DNA from: Mucilaginibacter polytrichastri | GTDB taxonomy: Bacteria; Bacteroidota; Bacteroidia; Sphingobacteriales; Sphingobacteriaceae | Direction of reading: 5' to 3' | Length of the DNA stretch: 64,000 bases | Assembly: GCF_001911425.1 (NCBI RefSeq) | Contig: NZ_MPPL01000001.1 | Coordinates: 3,917,716 to 3,981,715 of the forward strand | Part shown: positions 26,358 to 35,447 of the stretch, piece by piece | How positions within the stretch are numbered: position 1 is the stretch's first letter | Layout of the letters: each line of letters begins with the position of its first letter | Translations under genes and position numbers: made by a program | Notes under the pieces: model-generated | Seen by the model: only the letters and a program-made list of their open reading frames with translations | Database searches by the model: none | What the model was told of the DNA's origin: nothing

Positions 26358-28442
26358 ATGAACAAACTTTACTTCGCCCTATCCCTATTAAATATTTGTG
26401 CACTAAGCCTTAGCGCCCAAAATAAAAAGCCAGCCCCCAAACCCGATAGTATACATATCCTGCAACCCGTTGTTGTACGTGGCTATTTATCACAACAGGC
26501 TGTGTTGAGTATACCAGCTTCGGTGGCGGTGATTACTCCGGCCCAATTAAAATTACAGGCCGACAATTCGCTGGTAAGCACCATGAACACCATACCAGGG
26601 GTGCGGATGGAAGAACGTACGCCGGGGAGTTACCGGTTATCTATCCGCGGCAGTTTGTTGCGGTCGCCATTTGGCGTGCGGGATGTAAAGGTTTATTTTG
26701 ACGAGATCCCATTGACAGATGCAGGTGGAAATACTTACCTAAATGCACTCGATTTTAACAGCATTAAAAGTATAGAAGTTTTAAAAGGGCCTGATGGCAG
26801 CTTGTTTGGTGCAAACTCTGGCGGGGTTGTTATTATTAACCCTATAAACCGCTATACCGATAGTAATCAAGTAGCCGTTGGCCTTAATGGGGGCTCTTAC
26901 GGCTTATTTCACGAGCACATGGCCGTTGATGAAGGCAATGCCACCAACCGTTTTACCTTGAGCCAGGCGTACCAAACCTATGACGGTTACCGCGACCACA
27001 GCTATATGCAAAGGCATTACATACAGGCTACAGACCAGTGGAAATATTTGCCCCATAACACACTAAGGGCTATTGCTTTTTACAGCGATTTGAACTACCA
27101 AACACCGGGCGGGTTAACGCTGGCACAATTTAATGCCAACCCGCAAGCATCGCGGTATGCTACGGCTACCTTGCCGAGCGCCATTACGCAAAATATTGGC
27201 ATTAGCACCAAAATGATACTAGGCGGGCTGGTTAATGAGGCGCATATTACCGATCACCTGCGTAACGTAACTTCGGTATTTGGCAACCATGTTGATTTTA
27301 GTAACCCCTTTATTACTAATTACGAACAGCGAAACGAGAACACTTTTGGCCTGCGCAGTTATTTTGAACTAAGCGGCACCCCCAAACCCAATTACGATTG
27401 GAAGCTGAACCTGGGCCTGGAATGGCAGCAAACCAACTCGGACATTAACAATTACGGCAACAGAAAAGGCATCAAAGACACTACGCAAACTTCCGACCGA
27501 ATCAATACCAATCAGCATTTCTTTTTTGCACGTTATGCGGCCAATTTGTTTAAACGCCTCCATGCCGAAGCTGCCGTGAGTATCAATTATTACAAATACA
27601 GTTTCAAAAATAACTATCCGTTGCACCAAACCGGTTTTACCAATCGCGATTTTACGCCGGAGTGGATGCCAAGGTTAGCGCTATCGTACCAGATCACCAA
27701 TAACTTTATCTGGCGGGCATCAGTAAGTCGCGGATATTCTACCCCTACCACAGCCGAAGTAAGGCCGACTGACAATGTAATTAATACTGCCTTGAATGCC
27801 CAGGATGGCATCAACTACGAAACCGGGTTCCGCATCCGCGATAGTTATGATCGCTTTTCGCTGGATGCCTCTGTATTTTACTATCACTTGCGCAACGCCA
27901 TTGTACGCCAGCTGCACCCCGATGAAACCGAGTATTACATTAATGCCGGAGGCACCAAACAACCGGGCTTAGAACTTAACGGTACTGCGTGGATCATTAA
28001 ACAAAATACAGGTAGCTTTATCAGGGGCTTACAACTAAAGGAGGCGCTTACGTTAAGCAAATTTACTTTTAGCGATTACCACGTAGCGGGGGCCAATTAC
28101 AGCGGCAACAAGCTAACCGGCGTACCGGCACAGGTAAGTGTAACCAGCCTGCAAGTTTTACTTCCGCAACGTTTCAACGTATTTGTTCAGCATAATTATA
28201 CTTCGCAACTGCCACTTAATGATGGTAACACGGTATATGCAGGCCATTACAACCTGATGCAAGCCAAAGCCTCATGGACGTGGCTAATAGCCGCTAAAAC
28301 GAAACTGGAAATATACGCAGGAGCAGATAATCTGTTAAACCAGAAATATAGTTTGGGTAATGATTTAAACGCCGTGGGCAATCGTTACTATAATGCCGCG
28401 CCTTTGCGGAATTATTATGGGGGAGTGAATTTGCTGCTTTAA
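26358..28442 (+). CDS. TonB-dependent outer membrane receptor, probably for cobalamin
   Basis: This 694-residue receptor imports a scarce nutrient through the outer membrane using TonB energy. A signal peptide precedes SQQAVLSIPASVAVITPAQL, the start of the plug domain. The plug continues with RMEERTPGSYRLSIRG and IKSIEVLKGPDGSLFGANSGG. The remainder is a 22-strand barrel with aromatic strand ends and terminal NYYGGVNLLL. The ATG at 26358 is chosen over an upstream TTG because the signal starts there. The presumed cobalamin riboswitch in its leader and the convergent BtuF-like gene suggest vitamin B12 or another corrinoid as substrate (inference). Confidence 0.85.
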   Translation: MNKLYFALSLLNICALSLSAQNKKPAPKPDSIHILQPVVVRGYLSQQAVLSIPASVAVITPAQLKLQADNSLVSTMNTIPGVRMEERTPGSYRLSIRGSLLRSPFGVRDVKVYFDEIPLTDAGGNTYLNALDFNSIKSIEVLKGPDGSLFGANSGGVVIINPINRYTDSNQVAVGLNGGSYGLFHEHMAVDEGNATNRFTLSQAYQTYDGYRDHSYMQRHYIQATDQWKYLPHNTLRAIAFYSDLNYQTPGGLTLAQFNANPQASRYATATLPSAITQNIGISTKMILGGLVNEAHITDHLRNVTSVFGNHVDFSNPFITNYEQRNENTFGLRSYFELSGTPKPNYDWKLNLGLEWQQTNSDINNYGNRKGIKDTTQTSDRINTNQHFFFARYAANLFKRLHAEAAVSINYYKYSFKNNYPLHQTGFTNRDFTPEWMPRLALSYQITNNFIWRASVSRGYSTPTTAEVRPTDNVINTALNAQDGINYETGFRIRDSYDRFSLDASVFYYHLRNAIVRQLHPDETEYYINAGGTKQPGLELNGTAWIIKQNTGSFIRGLQLKEALTLSKFTFSDYHVAGANYSGNKLTGVPAQVSVTSLQVLLPQRFNVFVQHNYTSQLPLNDGNTVYAGHYNLMQAKASWTWLIAAKTKLEIYAGADNLLNQKYSLGNDLNAVGNRYYNAAPLRNYYGGVNLLL

Positions 28443-28485
28443 GAGGTTATACGTTGACTAGTACATTGCAAGGAGAAACGCAAGC

Positions 28486-28542
28486 CTCTGGCGCATACGT
28501 CCGCTTGTAACTTTATACATGTCACAAGCGGTTGCGCCAGAG
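28486..28542. terminator. Hairpin between convergent TonB receptor and BtuF-like genes
   Basis: Arms CTCTGGCGCA..CGCTTGT (28486-28508) and ACAAGCGGTTGCGCCAGAG (28524-28542) form a strong, slightly asymmetric stem with a 15-base loop. No T run follows on either strand. It could act as a shared terminator or be a REP-like palindrome. Confidence 0.6.
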
Positions 28543-28565
28543 AGTGTTCATATTATGTCTAACGT

Positions 28566-29492
28566 TTACATATCAAACTTAATCCACCCGTTACCTTCGT
28601 ACCCAAAAATAAACTGTTTCGGGTTGATGATCTCGGCGAGGATCTCTATCGAATCCACAATCCTTGGGCCGGGGCGGTTAAAGTATTGGTTACCGTCGGC
28701 TATGTAAACGCGGTTATTTTTTACGGCTTTCAGTTCGGCAAAGCCTGGTTGCTCTAACAAGATGCCTACTTCTTTCATAGTACGCTCGATAGAAAACCCG
28801 CAAGGCATCAGCACGATGATCTCCGGATCGGTCAACCTAATGTCAACCCACTCTATATAGGGCGAATGCTTGCCCGCCTCAGCCAATATAGAAGTCCCTC
28901 CGGCAATATCAATCAGTTCGGGGATCCAATTGCCGGATACCATCATGGGTTCCAGCCACTCAATGCAAGCTACGGTAGGTTTATTTTCGGCAAATTTTAG
29001 CTTGTGTTTAATAATGTCAACCCGCTCTTGTAGTTCCTCTACCAAAATAGCTCCTCTTTCGGCCACATTTAATGCCGCTGCTACGTTTTCTATATCGGCA
29101 AAGATGTCATTTAGCTTTTGCGGTTCGAGCGAGATGATCTGGGCGGGTTTATCGAGGTAATTTACTAAAGCCTGCTCAACTTCTGTTAGCGATACGGCAC
29201 AAACCTCGCACTGTGCCTGGGTAATAACCACATCGGGTTGCAACTCCTTTATCTTTTCGCGGTTAACTGTATATACAGATAAGGCATCGCTTAAAATCTC
29301 TTTCACCCGTTTATCAATCTCCAAGCTACTTAAATTATGATCCATATTGGCATCCGAACAGATGGGTAACTGTGCTACGCCTTCGGGGAAATCGCACTCG
29401 TGCGAGCGCCCAACCAGGTTTTGCTGCAGGCCCAGGGCGCAAACAATTTCTGTTGCGGCGGGTAGCAGGGATATAATTTTTTGATCGGCCAT
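28566..29492 (-). CDS. BtuF-like cobalamin-binding protein
   Basis: This 308-residue protein is of the periplasmic binding protein fold used by BtuF and FhuD. It opens with IISLLPAATEIVCALGL and GRSHECDFP, the signature of the cobalamin-binding subfamily, and later has DVVITQAQCEVCAV and a C-terminal NRVYIADGNQYFNRPGPR. The ATG at 29492 is preferred to a TTG further out. No signal peptide is visible, which is odd for a periplasmic protein; many annotated Bacteroidota homologues share this feature, as I recall. No BtuC/BtuD genes are adjacent. Confidence 0.8.
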   Translation of the reverse strand: MADQKIISLLPAATEIVCALGLQQNLVGRSHECDFPEGVAQLPICSDANMDHNLSSLEIDKRVKEILSDALSVYTVNREKIKELQPDVVITQAQCEVCAVSLTEVEQALVNYLDKPAQIISLEPQKLNDIFADIENVAAALNVAERGAILVEELQERVDIIKHKLKFAENKPTVACIEWLEPMMVSGNWIPELIDIAGGTSILAEAGKHSPYIEWVDIRLTDPEIIVLMPCGFSIERTMKEVGILLEQPGFAELKAVKNNRVYIADGNQYFNRPGPRIVDSIEILAEIINPKQFIFGYEGNGWIKFDM

Positions 29493-29574
29493 GGTATTGA
29501 TAAACAAGATTGCAAAGAAAGTGCAAAATCAATTCATATAAAATATTGTTTACATAAAGTTTAAAAACCTGTTA

Positions 29575-29582
29575 TAACTTTG
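29575..29582 (+). promoter_or_regulatory. Bacteroidota -7 promoter element of the LysE gene
   Basis: TAACTTTG matches the TAnnTTTG element used by the primary sigma factor of Bacteroidota. No well-spaced TTG/TTTG -33 element was found; transcription from here would give a leader of almost zero length. Confidence 0.4.
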
Positions 29583-29587
29583 ACCGA

Positions 29588-30214
29588 ATGATTTTTTTAA
29601 CCTTCTTTATCGGGCTGATAGCAAATTTTATTGGTTACATCCCCCCTGGCAACATTAACCTTACCCTGGTACAGCTTACCATTAACCGCGGTATTAAGCA
29701 GGCATTGCAGTTTATAACGGCATTTTCATGCGTCGAATTTTTCTTTACCTACTTTATAATGCACGCTGCCGACTGGCTGCACCAGCAGATGCACCTGGAT
29801 ACGATTATTGATTTTGTGATGATCGTGCTGTTTGGCACAATGGGTATTATAACCTGGATACACCGTAACCAACCTGCTAAAACCAATTATTCTGATAAAG
29901 AAAGTATTAAATACGGCATTTTGCTTGGCTTTTTAAACCCTATGCAAATCCCTTTCTGGCTAATAGCAGGTACGTATGTAATTACGCACGAGTGGATTGT
30001 AGATGGCAAACTGGGGCTTTTTGTTTTTAGTGTAGGCTCTGCAGCGGGTGCATTTCTCTGCTTGTTTATATATGCCAAATTCGCGAAATATATTCAGGAA
30101 AAATTTGCTTTAAGTACTAAGGTTATTAATGTAAGTATCGCTTTGCTATTCTTTGCTTTTGCAGCATACCACATTATAAAACAGGTATATTTATTAGTGT
30201 TTAAGCACCATTAA
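29588..30214 (+). CDS. LysE-family translocator
   Basis: This 208-residue inner-membrane protein has about six transmembrane helices and the LysE/RhtB layout. The family G-x-x-x-x-x-P-G motif is visible as IGYIPPGNINLTLV near residue 17. LGFLNPMQIPFW near residue 117 is the second conserved block. Such proteins export amino acids or related small molecules; the substrate is unknown. A perfect TAnnTTTG promoter element (TAACTTTG, 29575-29582) ends six bases before the ATG. Its 3' end overlaps the stop codon of the convergent DUF2157 gene. Confidence 0.85.
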   Translation: MIFLTFFIGLIANFIGYIPPGNINLTLVQLTINRGIKQALQFITAFSCVEFFFTYFIMHAADWLHQQMHLDTIIDFVMIVLFGTMGIITWIHRNQPAKTNYSDKESIKYGILLGFLNPMQIPFWLIAGTYVITHEWIVDGKLGLFVFSVGSAAGAFLCLFIYAKFAKYIQEKFALSTKVINVSIALLFFAFAAYHIIKQVYLLVFKHH

Positions 30215-31266
30215 TCGAGCGATACCTCTTTGCTTTTTATATTCCAGATCCTCTCTGCCTTGCGGCCTATAAGCCAGAACGAGGCAGCCAGTATAGCGAA
30301 GAACAAGGTTTTATTGGTATGATCCCAAAAGTACTCGAAGTATTTGGTGTAGATAAATATCAGTAAAAAAGTAATGCCAAACTCGCGGGCTATTACATCT
30401 TTTACTTTTAAGCCGTAAAGCAAGAAACCAGCTGCAACAGCAGCCGAGATGATGCCCCAGTAAAATAAACTGATCTGTTTTACATGCCACCAGCTATCTA
30501 TATTGCCATAGTTACCAAAGATGCTGAGCATCCAAAGCGATAAAAATAAGTAAAGTAACCCAGCCACATAAGTAAGCTCATTAAACCGGTTAAACCACTT
30601 TTGGCGCCTTAAAACACCGCATGCCAGTACCAGTAAAGCCCCGAACACCACAAAACGCAGCGGATAGTTCATGCCCAGAAAATAATCGCTCCAACGGGTT
30701 TGATAGCCGGTTTCTGTACCAAACCAGCTGCCCAGCGAGATAAGTGAAAAAAGCCAGATGAGCCGCGAATCCATGCGCCAGCCTAAAAAGCCATATACAA
30801 AAATAGATACCAGGAATAAAAGAGAATAATGGCCGGAACCATTGTCGAATGTTTTGCCCAGATAAGCAATACAACAGGCGGTAAATAATATGCCGGTAAA
30901 AACTACGGCCTCGTTACTGAAAATACGCTCCGGAGTCAATCGCTCGAGCCTGTGCCCCCAAAAGAACAGAAAAGCTGCAGCCGCGCCCGATAATATACTA
31001 ATTACGATATCTGGGGTATAATACAGGTTTTTGAGCATGTTAATTACCGCATCGTTAACAATGAGGTAGCAAAAAGATGCCCCGCCGCAAACCAGCGCTA
31101 TCCAAAATGAATATTTAGCCAGCCGCATCCAGTCGAACCCTTTTACTTCGTAAGAGTGGCGGAGCTTTTCGGCAGTTGCGCCATCAACCAGGTTATCTTT
31201 TTCCCAAACTTCAATAGCCCGGTTCAGAAATTCACTTTCCTGTTTATCGAGGTTAAGTTTGGGCAT
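30211..31266 (-). CDS. DUF2157 integral membrane protein
   Basis: This 351-residue protein has a soluble N-terminus of about 50 residues (LDKQESEFLNRAIEVWEKD) followed by some ten hydrophobic helices. The N-terminal helix-rich part and the multi-pass organisation match DUF2157 proteins, whose function is unknown. It is convergent with the LysE gene, overlapping it by 4 bases at the stop codons. Upstream it is separated from ribF by an octamer-type inverted repeat. Confidence 0.75.
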   Translation of the reverse strand: MPKLNLDKQESEFLNRAIEVWEKDNLVDGATAEKLRHSYEVKGFDWMRLAKYSFWIALVCGGASFCYLIVNDAVINMLKNLYYTPDIVISILSGAAAAFLFFWGHRLERLTPERIFSNEAVVFTGILFTACCIAYLGKTFDNGSGHYSLLFLVSIFVYGFLGWRMDSRLIWLFSLISLGSWFGTETGYQTRWSDYFLGMNYPLRFVVFGALLVLACGVLRRQKWFNRFNELTYVAGLLYLFLSLWMLSIFGNYGNIDSWWHVKQISLFYWGIISAAVAAGFLLYGLKVKDVIAREFGITFLLIFIYTKYFEYFWDHTNKTLFFAILAASFWLIGRKAERIWNIKSKEVSLD

Positions 31267-31277
31267 GGATCGTTTTC

Positions 31278-31390
31278 GGTTATTAGGTTATTGAGTTATT
31301 GGTGCTTATCAAATATAACACTCTTCATATTATATTAACATATTGCTCAAGGTTTCGTTTTATAACCTAATAACTTATTAACTCAATAAC
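31278..31390. repeat. Inverted octamer-type repeat overlapping the end of ribF
   Basis: Left arm units (GGTTATTA, GGTTATTG, AGTTATTG; 31278-31303) and right arm units (TAACCTAA, TAACTTAT, TAACTCAA; 31363-31390) are complementary and repeat every 8 bases. The right arm includes the ribF stop codon and encodes its last residues (KLLS), so the element reaches into the gene. Confidence 0.7.
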
Positions 31391-32304
31391 TTCATCACAT
31401 TAACTTTATCCTTACCCAACTGCACCACCAGTTCGTCCAGCGAATCAAATTTCACATCGCCACGTACAAAATAGTAGAAATCCATACGGATGGTTTGGTT
31501 GTAAATTTCTTCGTTGAAATTAAAGATGTTAACCTCGATATTGCGCGTCATCCCGTTAATAGTGGGCCGCTGACCAATATAGGCCATGCCTTTATAAATA
31601 ACTCCGTCTATGTGCACCTTAACAGCGAAAATACCGTCGCCGGGTATCAGTTTGTATTTTTCTTCTACCAAAAGGTTTGCCGTGGGATAGCCCAGTTGCC
31701 TGCCCAATTGGTCGCCTTTAATTACTTTACCGGTAATGTAAAACGGATAGCCTAAAAACTCGTTGGCTAACTCAATTTTATCGTGCAGCAATGCTTCGCG
31801 GATGCGGGTTGAGCTCACAGCCACATCGTTAATATCCTGTTCGGGAATCTCCATTACCTCGAAATCATAATCGGGGGCCAAGCGTTGCAAATCAGCCAGG
31901 CCGCCCTGGCGGTCTTTACCAAAGCGGTGGTCATAACCGATCACAATTTTTTTGGTCCCTATCTTTTTCACCAGCACTTCGCGAATGTATTCTTCGGCTG
32001 TCTGATTAGAGAAATCGCGGGAAAACGGGGTAATAATAAGGTGGTCTACCCCTAGCTCTTCCATTAGAGCTGCCTTTTCGGCAATGGTGGTAATCAGTTT
32101 TAAATTCTGATCTTCCGGGTGCAGGATCATGCGCGGATGCGGAAAAAAAGTCAGGATAACCGATTCTCCCCCGATCTCATCGGCCAGTTCTTTAAGCCGT
32201 TTAATTATTTTGCGGTGCCCCAGGTGTACCCCATCAAAAGTACCGATGGTTACTACTGCATTTTTTACCGGCTCAAATTCATCAATGTGATGATATAGTT
32301 TCAT
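31378..32304 (-). CDS. ribF: Bifunctional riboflavin kinase / FAD synthetase
   Basis: RibF phosphorylates riboflavin to FMN and adenylates FMN to FAD. The 308-residue protein starts at the ATG at 32304. The N-terminal nucleotidyltransferase domain has TIGTFDGVHLGHRKI (about 18-32), VIGYDHRFGKDRQGG and VSSTRIREAL. The C-terminal riboflavin kinase domain has GDQLGRQLGYPTANL and GVIYKGMAYIGQRPT. It ends 17 bases from the truB stop on the same strand, so truB-ribF is an operon. Its last codons lie in an octamer-type repeat. Confidence 0.95.
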   Translation of the reverse strand: MKLYHHIDEFEPVKNAVVTIGTFDGVHLGHRKIIKRLKELADEIGGESVILTFFPHPRMILHPEDQNLKLITTIAEKAALMEELGVDHLIITPFSRDFSNQTAEEYIREVLVKKIGTKKIVIGYDHRFGKDRQGGLADLQRLAPDYDFEVMEIPEQDINDVAVSSTRIREALLHDKIELANEFLGYPFYITGKVIKGDQLGRQLGYPTANLLVEEKYKLIPGDGIFAVKVHIDGVIYKGMAYIGQRPTINGMTRNIEVNIFNFNEEIYNQTIRMDFYYFVRGDVKFDSLDELVVQLGKDKVNVMKLLS

Positions 32305-32321
32305 AGATAGCAACAAAGATA

Positions 32322-33041
32322 TTATTTAACAGCTTCGGGCTGCACTTTAAGGCTGCGGATATTATTAACCAATTCCATTACCTCAAACGCATCTTCGATA
32401 CGAAAATTACCACTACGGGTACGGCGCAATTTAGACAGATAAGCACCATTATTCAAGGCCCTGCCAAAATCATAAACCAATGAGCGGATATAGGTTCCCT
32501 TACTGCAAACTACCCTAAATTCTACCTCTGGTAGGTTAATAGCCGTAATCTCGAACGCACTGATGGTAACAAACCGCAACCGGCGTTCTACCTCTTCGCC
32601 CCTGCGGGCTTTTTCGTACAAACGTTCTCCATCTATTTTAATGGCCGAATGTGCTGGTGGGTATTGTTGTATATCGCCGGTAAACTGTTTGGTAGCATTG
32701 TAAATGGCCTCTTCGGTAATTGTGGCGGTGTCGAAAGTTCCGTCAACCTCCGTCTCCATATCGTATGATGGCGTAGTAGCGCCCAGCACCAATGTACCTG
32801 TATATTCTTTTTCCTCAGCCTGAAAGGTATCTATCTGCTTGGTCATTTTACCGGTGCACACAATAAGTAAGCCGGTCGCCAGCGGATCTAGTGTACCCGC
32901 GTGACCAACCTTTAACTTCAAAGGTTTAAATGAGTTACGGATCTTGCCTACCACATCAAAGCTTGTCCAGCTGTAAGGTTTGTTAATAAGCAGCAGTTTT
33001 CCCTGGGCAAACTCTTCGAGGGTTATGTTGAAATTCTCCAA
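32322..33041 (-). CDS. truB: tRNA pseudouridine-55 synthase TruB
   Basis: TruB makes pseudouridine 55 in the T-loop of tRNAs. The product shows LLLINKPYSWTSFDVVGKI and the catalytic aspartate in VGHAGTLDPLATGLL, then YPPAHSAIKIDGERLYEKAR and CSKGTYIRSLVYDFG. No ATG begins the frame. The TTG at 33041 gives 239 residues starting MENFNITLEEF and fits family length; a GTG at 33116 would add 25 residues of unlikely sequence. It is followed by ribF. Confidence 0.93.
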   Translation of the reverse strand: MENFNITLEEFAQGKLLLINKPYSWTSFDVVGKIRNSFKPLKLKVGHAGTLDPLATGLLIVCTGKMTKQIDTFQAEEKEYTGTLVLGATTPSYDMETEVDGTFDTATITEEAIYNATKQFTGDIQQYPPAHSAIKIDGERLYEKARRGEEVERRLRFVTISAFEITAINLPEVEFRVVCSKGTYIRSLVYDFGRALNNGAYLSKLRRTRSGNFRIEDAFEVMELVNNIRSLKVQPEAVK

Positions 33042-33116
33042 TCGTAATTTTCTGTAAAATGCAAAGGTAGTTATTAGAATCAAGAGATAAGACGATAATT
33101 CTGCCCTTCCCCTCAC

Positions 33117-33411
33117 TCGTCATTGAGGTACGAAGCCATCTCAGACCGACTAGCACTACCCATAATACTGCACAATCCGTTTTTCATTAGGAAAGGCATT
33201 GCTGTAATGATGGTCGGTGGATGTTACTTTCTTTTTCTCTCAAAAATAAAGTAACGCAAAGAAAAAGTCGTGACTGCTCAATTTTCTATTGAAGGGTGTG
33301 CTGAGGCCTGTGTTGTGCCCGAAAATTAAGATGCCACAATTTTAGTTTATTGAGGGTTCCTTAAAGCAGTTTTAAAGCCCTTCTCCTAATGGAGAGAGGT
33401 TGGGGTGAGGC
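33117..33411. other. Gene-free stretch with repeat fragments
   Basis: About 300 bases without a credible gene. At 33119-33143 is a half copy of the GTCATTGCGAG-type element (CATTGAGGTACGAAGCCATC). At 33224-33269 is an imperfect hairpin, GTTACTTTCTTTTTC against GTAACGCAAAGAAAAAG, also a recurrent Bacteroidota intergenic sequence in my recollection. The rest is unremarkable. Confidence 0.45.
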
Positions 33412-33442
33412 ACTAAAAAGAGGCACAAAGTTTTGTGCCTCT
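33412..33442 (-). terminator. Terminator of the ftsX-DUF3098-uppP transcript
   Basis: A 10-bp perfect stem (AGAGGCACAA / TTGTGCCTCT) with a 4-base loop is followed on the minus strand by TTTTTAG. It lies about 50 bases after the uppP stop codon. Confidence 0.8.
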
Positions 33443-33452
33443 ACGTAATATT

Positions 33453-33492
33453 TTTTGTCTTGTCTCTTGTTTCTGGCCTCTTGGCTCTGGTA
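33453..33492. repeat. Degenerate CTTGNNT heptamer run at the uppP 3' end
   Basis: Five consecutive units (CTTGTCT, CTTGTTT, CTGGCCT, CTTGGCT, CTGGTAG) follow each other with an exact 7-base period. The run sits between the terminator and the uppP stop codon. Confidence 0.65.
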
Positions 33493-33494
33493 GC

Positions 33495-34289
33495 TTAAAT
33501 CACCTGCAAGCTATGGCCCGAAAGATAAACGGCAATAATAAAGCCACCTACAATAATGCGGTAGAAACCGAATAGCTTGAACCCTCTTTTCTCTAAAAAA
33601 GTAATAAAGGTTTTGATAGCCAGCAAGGCTACAATAAACGCAATAACGTTACCTATAGCCAGTAATTTAATTTCTTCGCCGGTAAAAATGTGGCCTTCTT
33701 TGTGGAAATCCCAAAGCTTTTTAGCGGTGGCAGCAAACATGGTTGGTACGGCTAAAAAGAAAGAAAATTCGGCAGCAGCGGTACGCGTTAGCTTTTGCGA
33801 CATGCCACCCACAATACTGGCAGCAGAACGGGATACACCCGGGATCATAGCCAAACATTGGAATACACCTATTTTTAAAGCAGTTGGCTTATCAATCTGG
33901 CTTTCTTCTGTTACGGTAGGTTTGTTAAACCATTTATCTACAAATAGCAATACAATACCACCTACAAACAGGGTGATACCTACGGTAAGCGCACTTTCTA
34001 ATAAAGCATCAATTTTTTTGGCGAATAGCAAACCAAAAATTGCAGCCGGAATAAATGCCACCAACAGCTTTACATAAAAATCTATCGACCGCAAAAACCT
34101 TTTGTAGTATAAAACCACAACCGATAATATAGCCCCTAACTGAATGGCCACGGTAAATAGTTTAACAAAATCATTAGATGCAATACCCATTACAGATGAT
34201 GCAATGATCATATGGCCAGTTGATGAAACGGGTAGAAACTCTGTTAACCCTTCAATAATTGCCAGGATAATAACGTGGATTAAATTCAT
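33495..34289 (-). CDS. uppP: Undecaprenyl-diphosphatase UppP
   Basis: UppP (BacA) dephosphorylates undecaprenyl diphosphate to recycle the lipid carrier of peptidoglycan synthesis. The 264-residue membrane protein has both conserved blocks: EGLTEFLPVSSTGHMII (about 13-29), with the catalytic glutamates and serine region, and PGVSRSAASIVGG (about 149-161). Eight hydrophobic helices are present. It is 3 bases from the DUF3098 gene in an ftsX-DUF3098-uppP operon, which fits envelope growth. Confidence 0.95.
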   Translation of the reverse strand: MNLIHVIILAIIEGLTEFLPVSSTGHMIIASSVMGIASNDFVKLFTVAIQLGAILSVVVLYYKRFLRSIDFYVKLLVAFIPAAIFGLLFAKKIDALLESALTVGITLFVGGIVLLFVDKWFNKPTVTEESQIDKPTALKIGVFQCLAMIPGVSRSAASIVGGMSQKLTRTAAAEFSFFLAVPTMFAATAKKLWDFHKEGHIFTGEEIKLLAIGNVIAFIVALLAIKTFITFLEKRGFKLFGFYRIIVGGFIIAVYLSGHSLQVI

Positions 34290-34292
34290 GCC

Positions 34293-34562
34293 TTATTTAA
34301 CTGAGGGCTTTTTAAGGATAGCATAAAAACCTAAGCCAAAACCGGCTAATACAACCAATGGTGCAATCACAATTTTGGTGGTGTTGTAAATATCGGTAGT
34401 ACCACTCATCAGTACAAAACCCAATGCCACTACCAAAGCACTTGCGGCCAGTAAAATGTAATTGCTTTTTTCGAAAATAAATTGTACCGGCTGAATGTTC
34501 TCCGTGGTTTTGGTTGTTGATGTACCTGCTGTTCTAGCTGTACCTGTATACTTTTGTGCCAT
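34293..34562 (-). CDS. DUF3098 small membrane protein
   Basis: This 89-residue protein has a polar N-terminus (about 30 residues, rich in Thr) and two transmembrane helices (NYILLAASALVVALGFVLM and a second near residues 62-82). The size and pattern match DUF3098, a Bacteroidota family found beside ftsX. It is placed between ftsX (6 bases upstream) and uppP (3 bases downstream), so a role in cell envelope growth or division is an inference from context only. Confidence 0.85.
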   Translation of the reverse strand: MAQKYTGTARTAGTSTTKTTENIQPVQFIFEKSNYILLAASALVVALGFVLMSGTTDIYNTTKIVIAPLVVLAGFGLGFYAILKKPSVK

Positions 34563-34568
34563 AATTAC

Positions 34569-35447
34569 TTATCTGTATAGGTCGTATATTTTTAAACGTA
34601 AAAATCTGTTTACTGCCAGGAAGGTGCTTAAACCGGCTATTAAAACACCCAAGCCAATTACTCCTAAAAATACAATACCAAATTCGGTATAGTTTTGCAG
34701 GATAACCAAATCTGGAATTTGCCTGATGGCCAGGTATAAAGTACCTACCAATATGATGATAGCAATTAATGCCCCCAGCAAACCATGCCATATACCATAA
34801 AGCAAAAATGGCTTGCGGATAAAGGATTTGGTGGCGCCCACCAGTTGCATTGATTTAATCAGAAAACGCTGCGAGTAAATAGCCAACCGAATGGTATTAT
34901 TTATTAGCGCCACTGATACTACCACAAATATGCCTGCAAAAACAAGGATGATGAGGGTGATAGACGCCAGGTTCTGGTTCATTTTATCAACCAGAGGCGC
35001 CTGGTAATTCACTTCCTTTACCAGCGGATTTTTTAGCAGTTCTGCTTTAAAAGCAGCGATATCTGCATTGTTGGCGTGTTCTGCCTTCAGGTAAACGTCT
35101 ATAGATTCTGACAGCGGGTTAACCCCCAGAAACTTGATAAAATCTTCGCCCAGGTCTTTCTGCATTTTGCGGGCAGCAAGTTCTTTACTTACATATTGGG
35201 TTTGCTTTACAAAAGGGTGGCTGTCCAGTTGTTTCTGCAATTGCAGTACATCGGTTTCGCGGGTGGTTTCGTCCACATATACGTTTACCACGATGTTTTC
35301 TTTCACGTAGCGCGAAAGGTTATTAGCATGAACCAGTATCAAACCCAGTAAGCCAACCATTAATAATACCATGGCAATACCAAATACAGTTGATATGTAA
35401 ATGGCTTTTGTTTTTTTGGCCGACGAGCTTGCTTCAAATTCTTCCAT
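34569..35447 (-). CDS. ftsX: Cell division protein FtsX
   Basis: FtsX is the membrane part of the FtsEX ABC-like complex, which activates peptidoglycan hydrolases during division. The 292-residue protein has a cytoplasmic N-terminus, a first helix (TVFGIAMVLLMVGLLGLILV), a periplasmic domain of about 110 residues, and three more helices in the C-terminal third, the classical four-helix layout. SMQLVGATKSFIRKPFLLYG is the conserved FtsX cytoplasmic segment. No ftsE gene is adjacent, as is common in this phylum. It starts the operon with DUF3098 and uppP. Confidence 0.93.
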   Translation of the reverse strand: MEEFEASSSAKKTKAIYISTVFGIAMVLLMVGLLGLILVHANNLSRYVKENIVVNVYVDETTRETDVLQLQKQLDSHPFVKQTQYVSKELAARKMQKDLGEDFIKFLGVNPLSESIDVYLKAEHANNADIAAFKAELLKNPLVKEVNYQAPLVDKMNQNLASITLIILVFAGIFVVVSVALINNTIRLAIYSQRFLIKSMQLVGATKSFIRKPFLLYGIWHGLLGALIAIIILVGTLYLAIRQIPDLVILQNYTEFGIVFLGVIGLGVLIAGLSTFLAVNRFLRLKIYDLYR

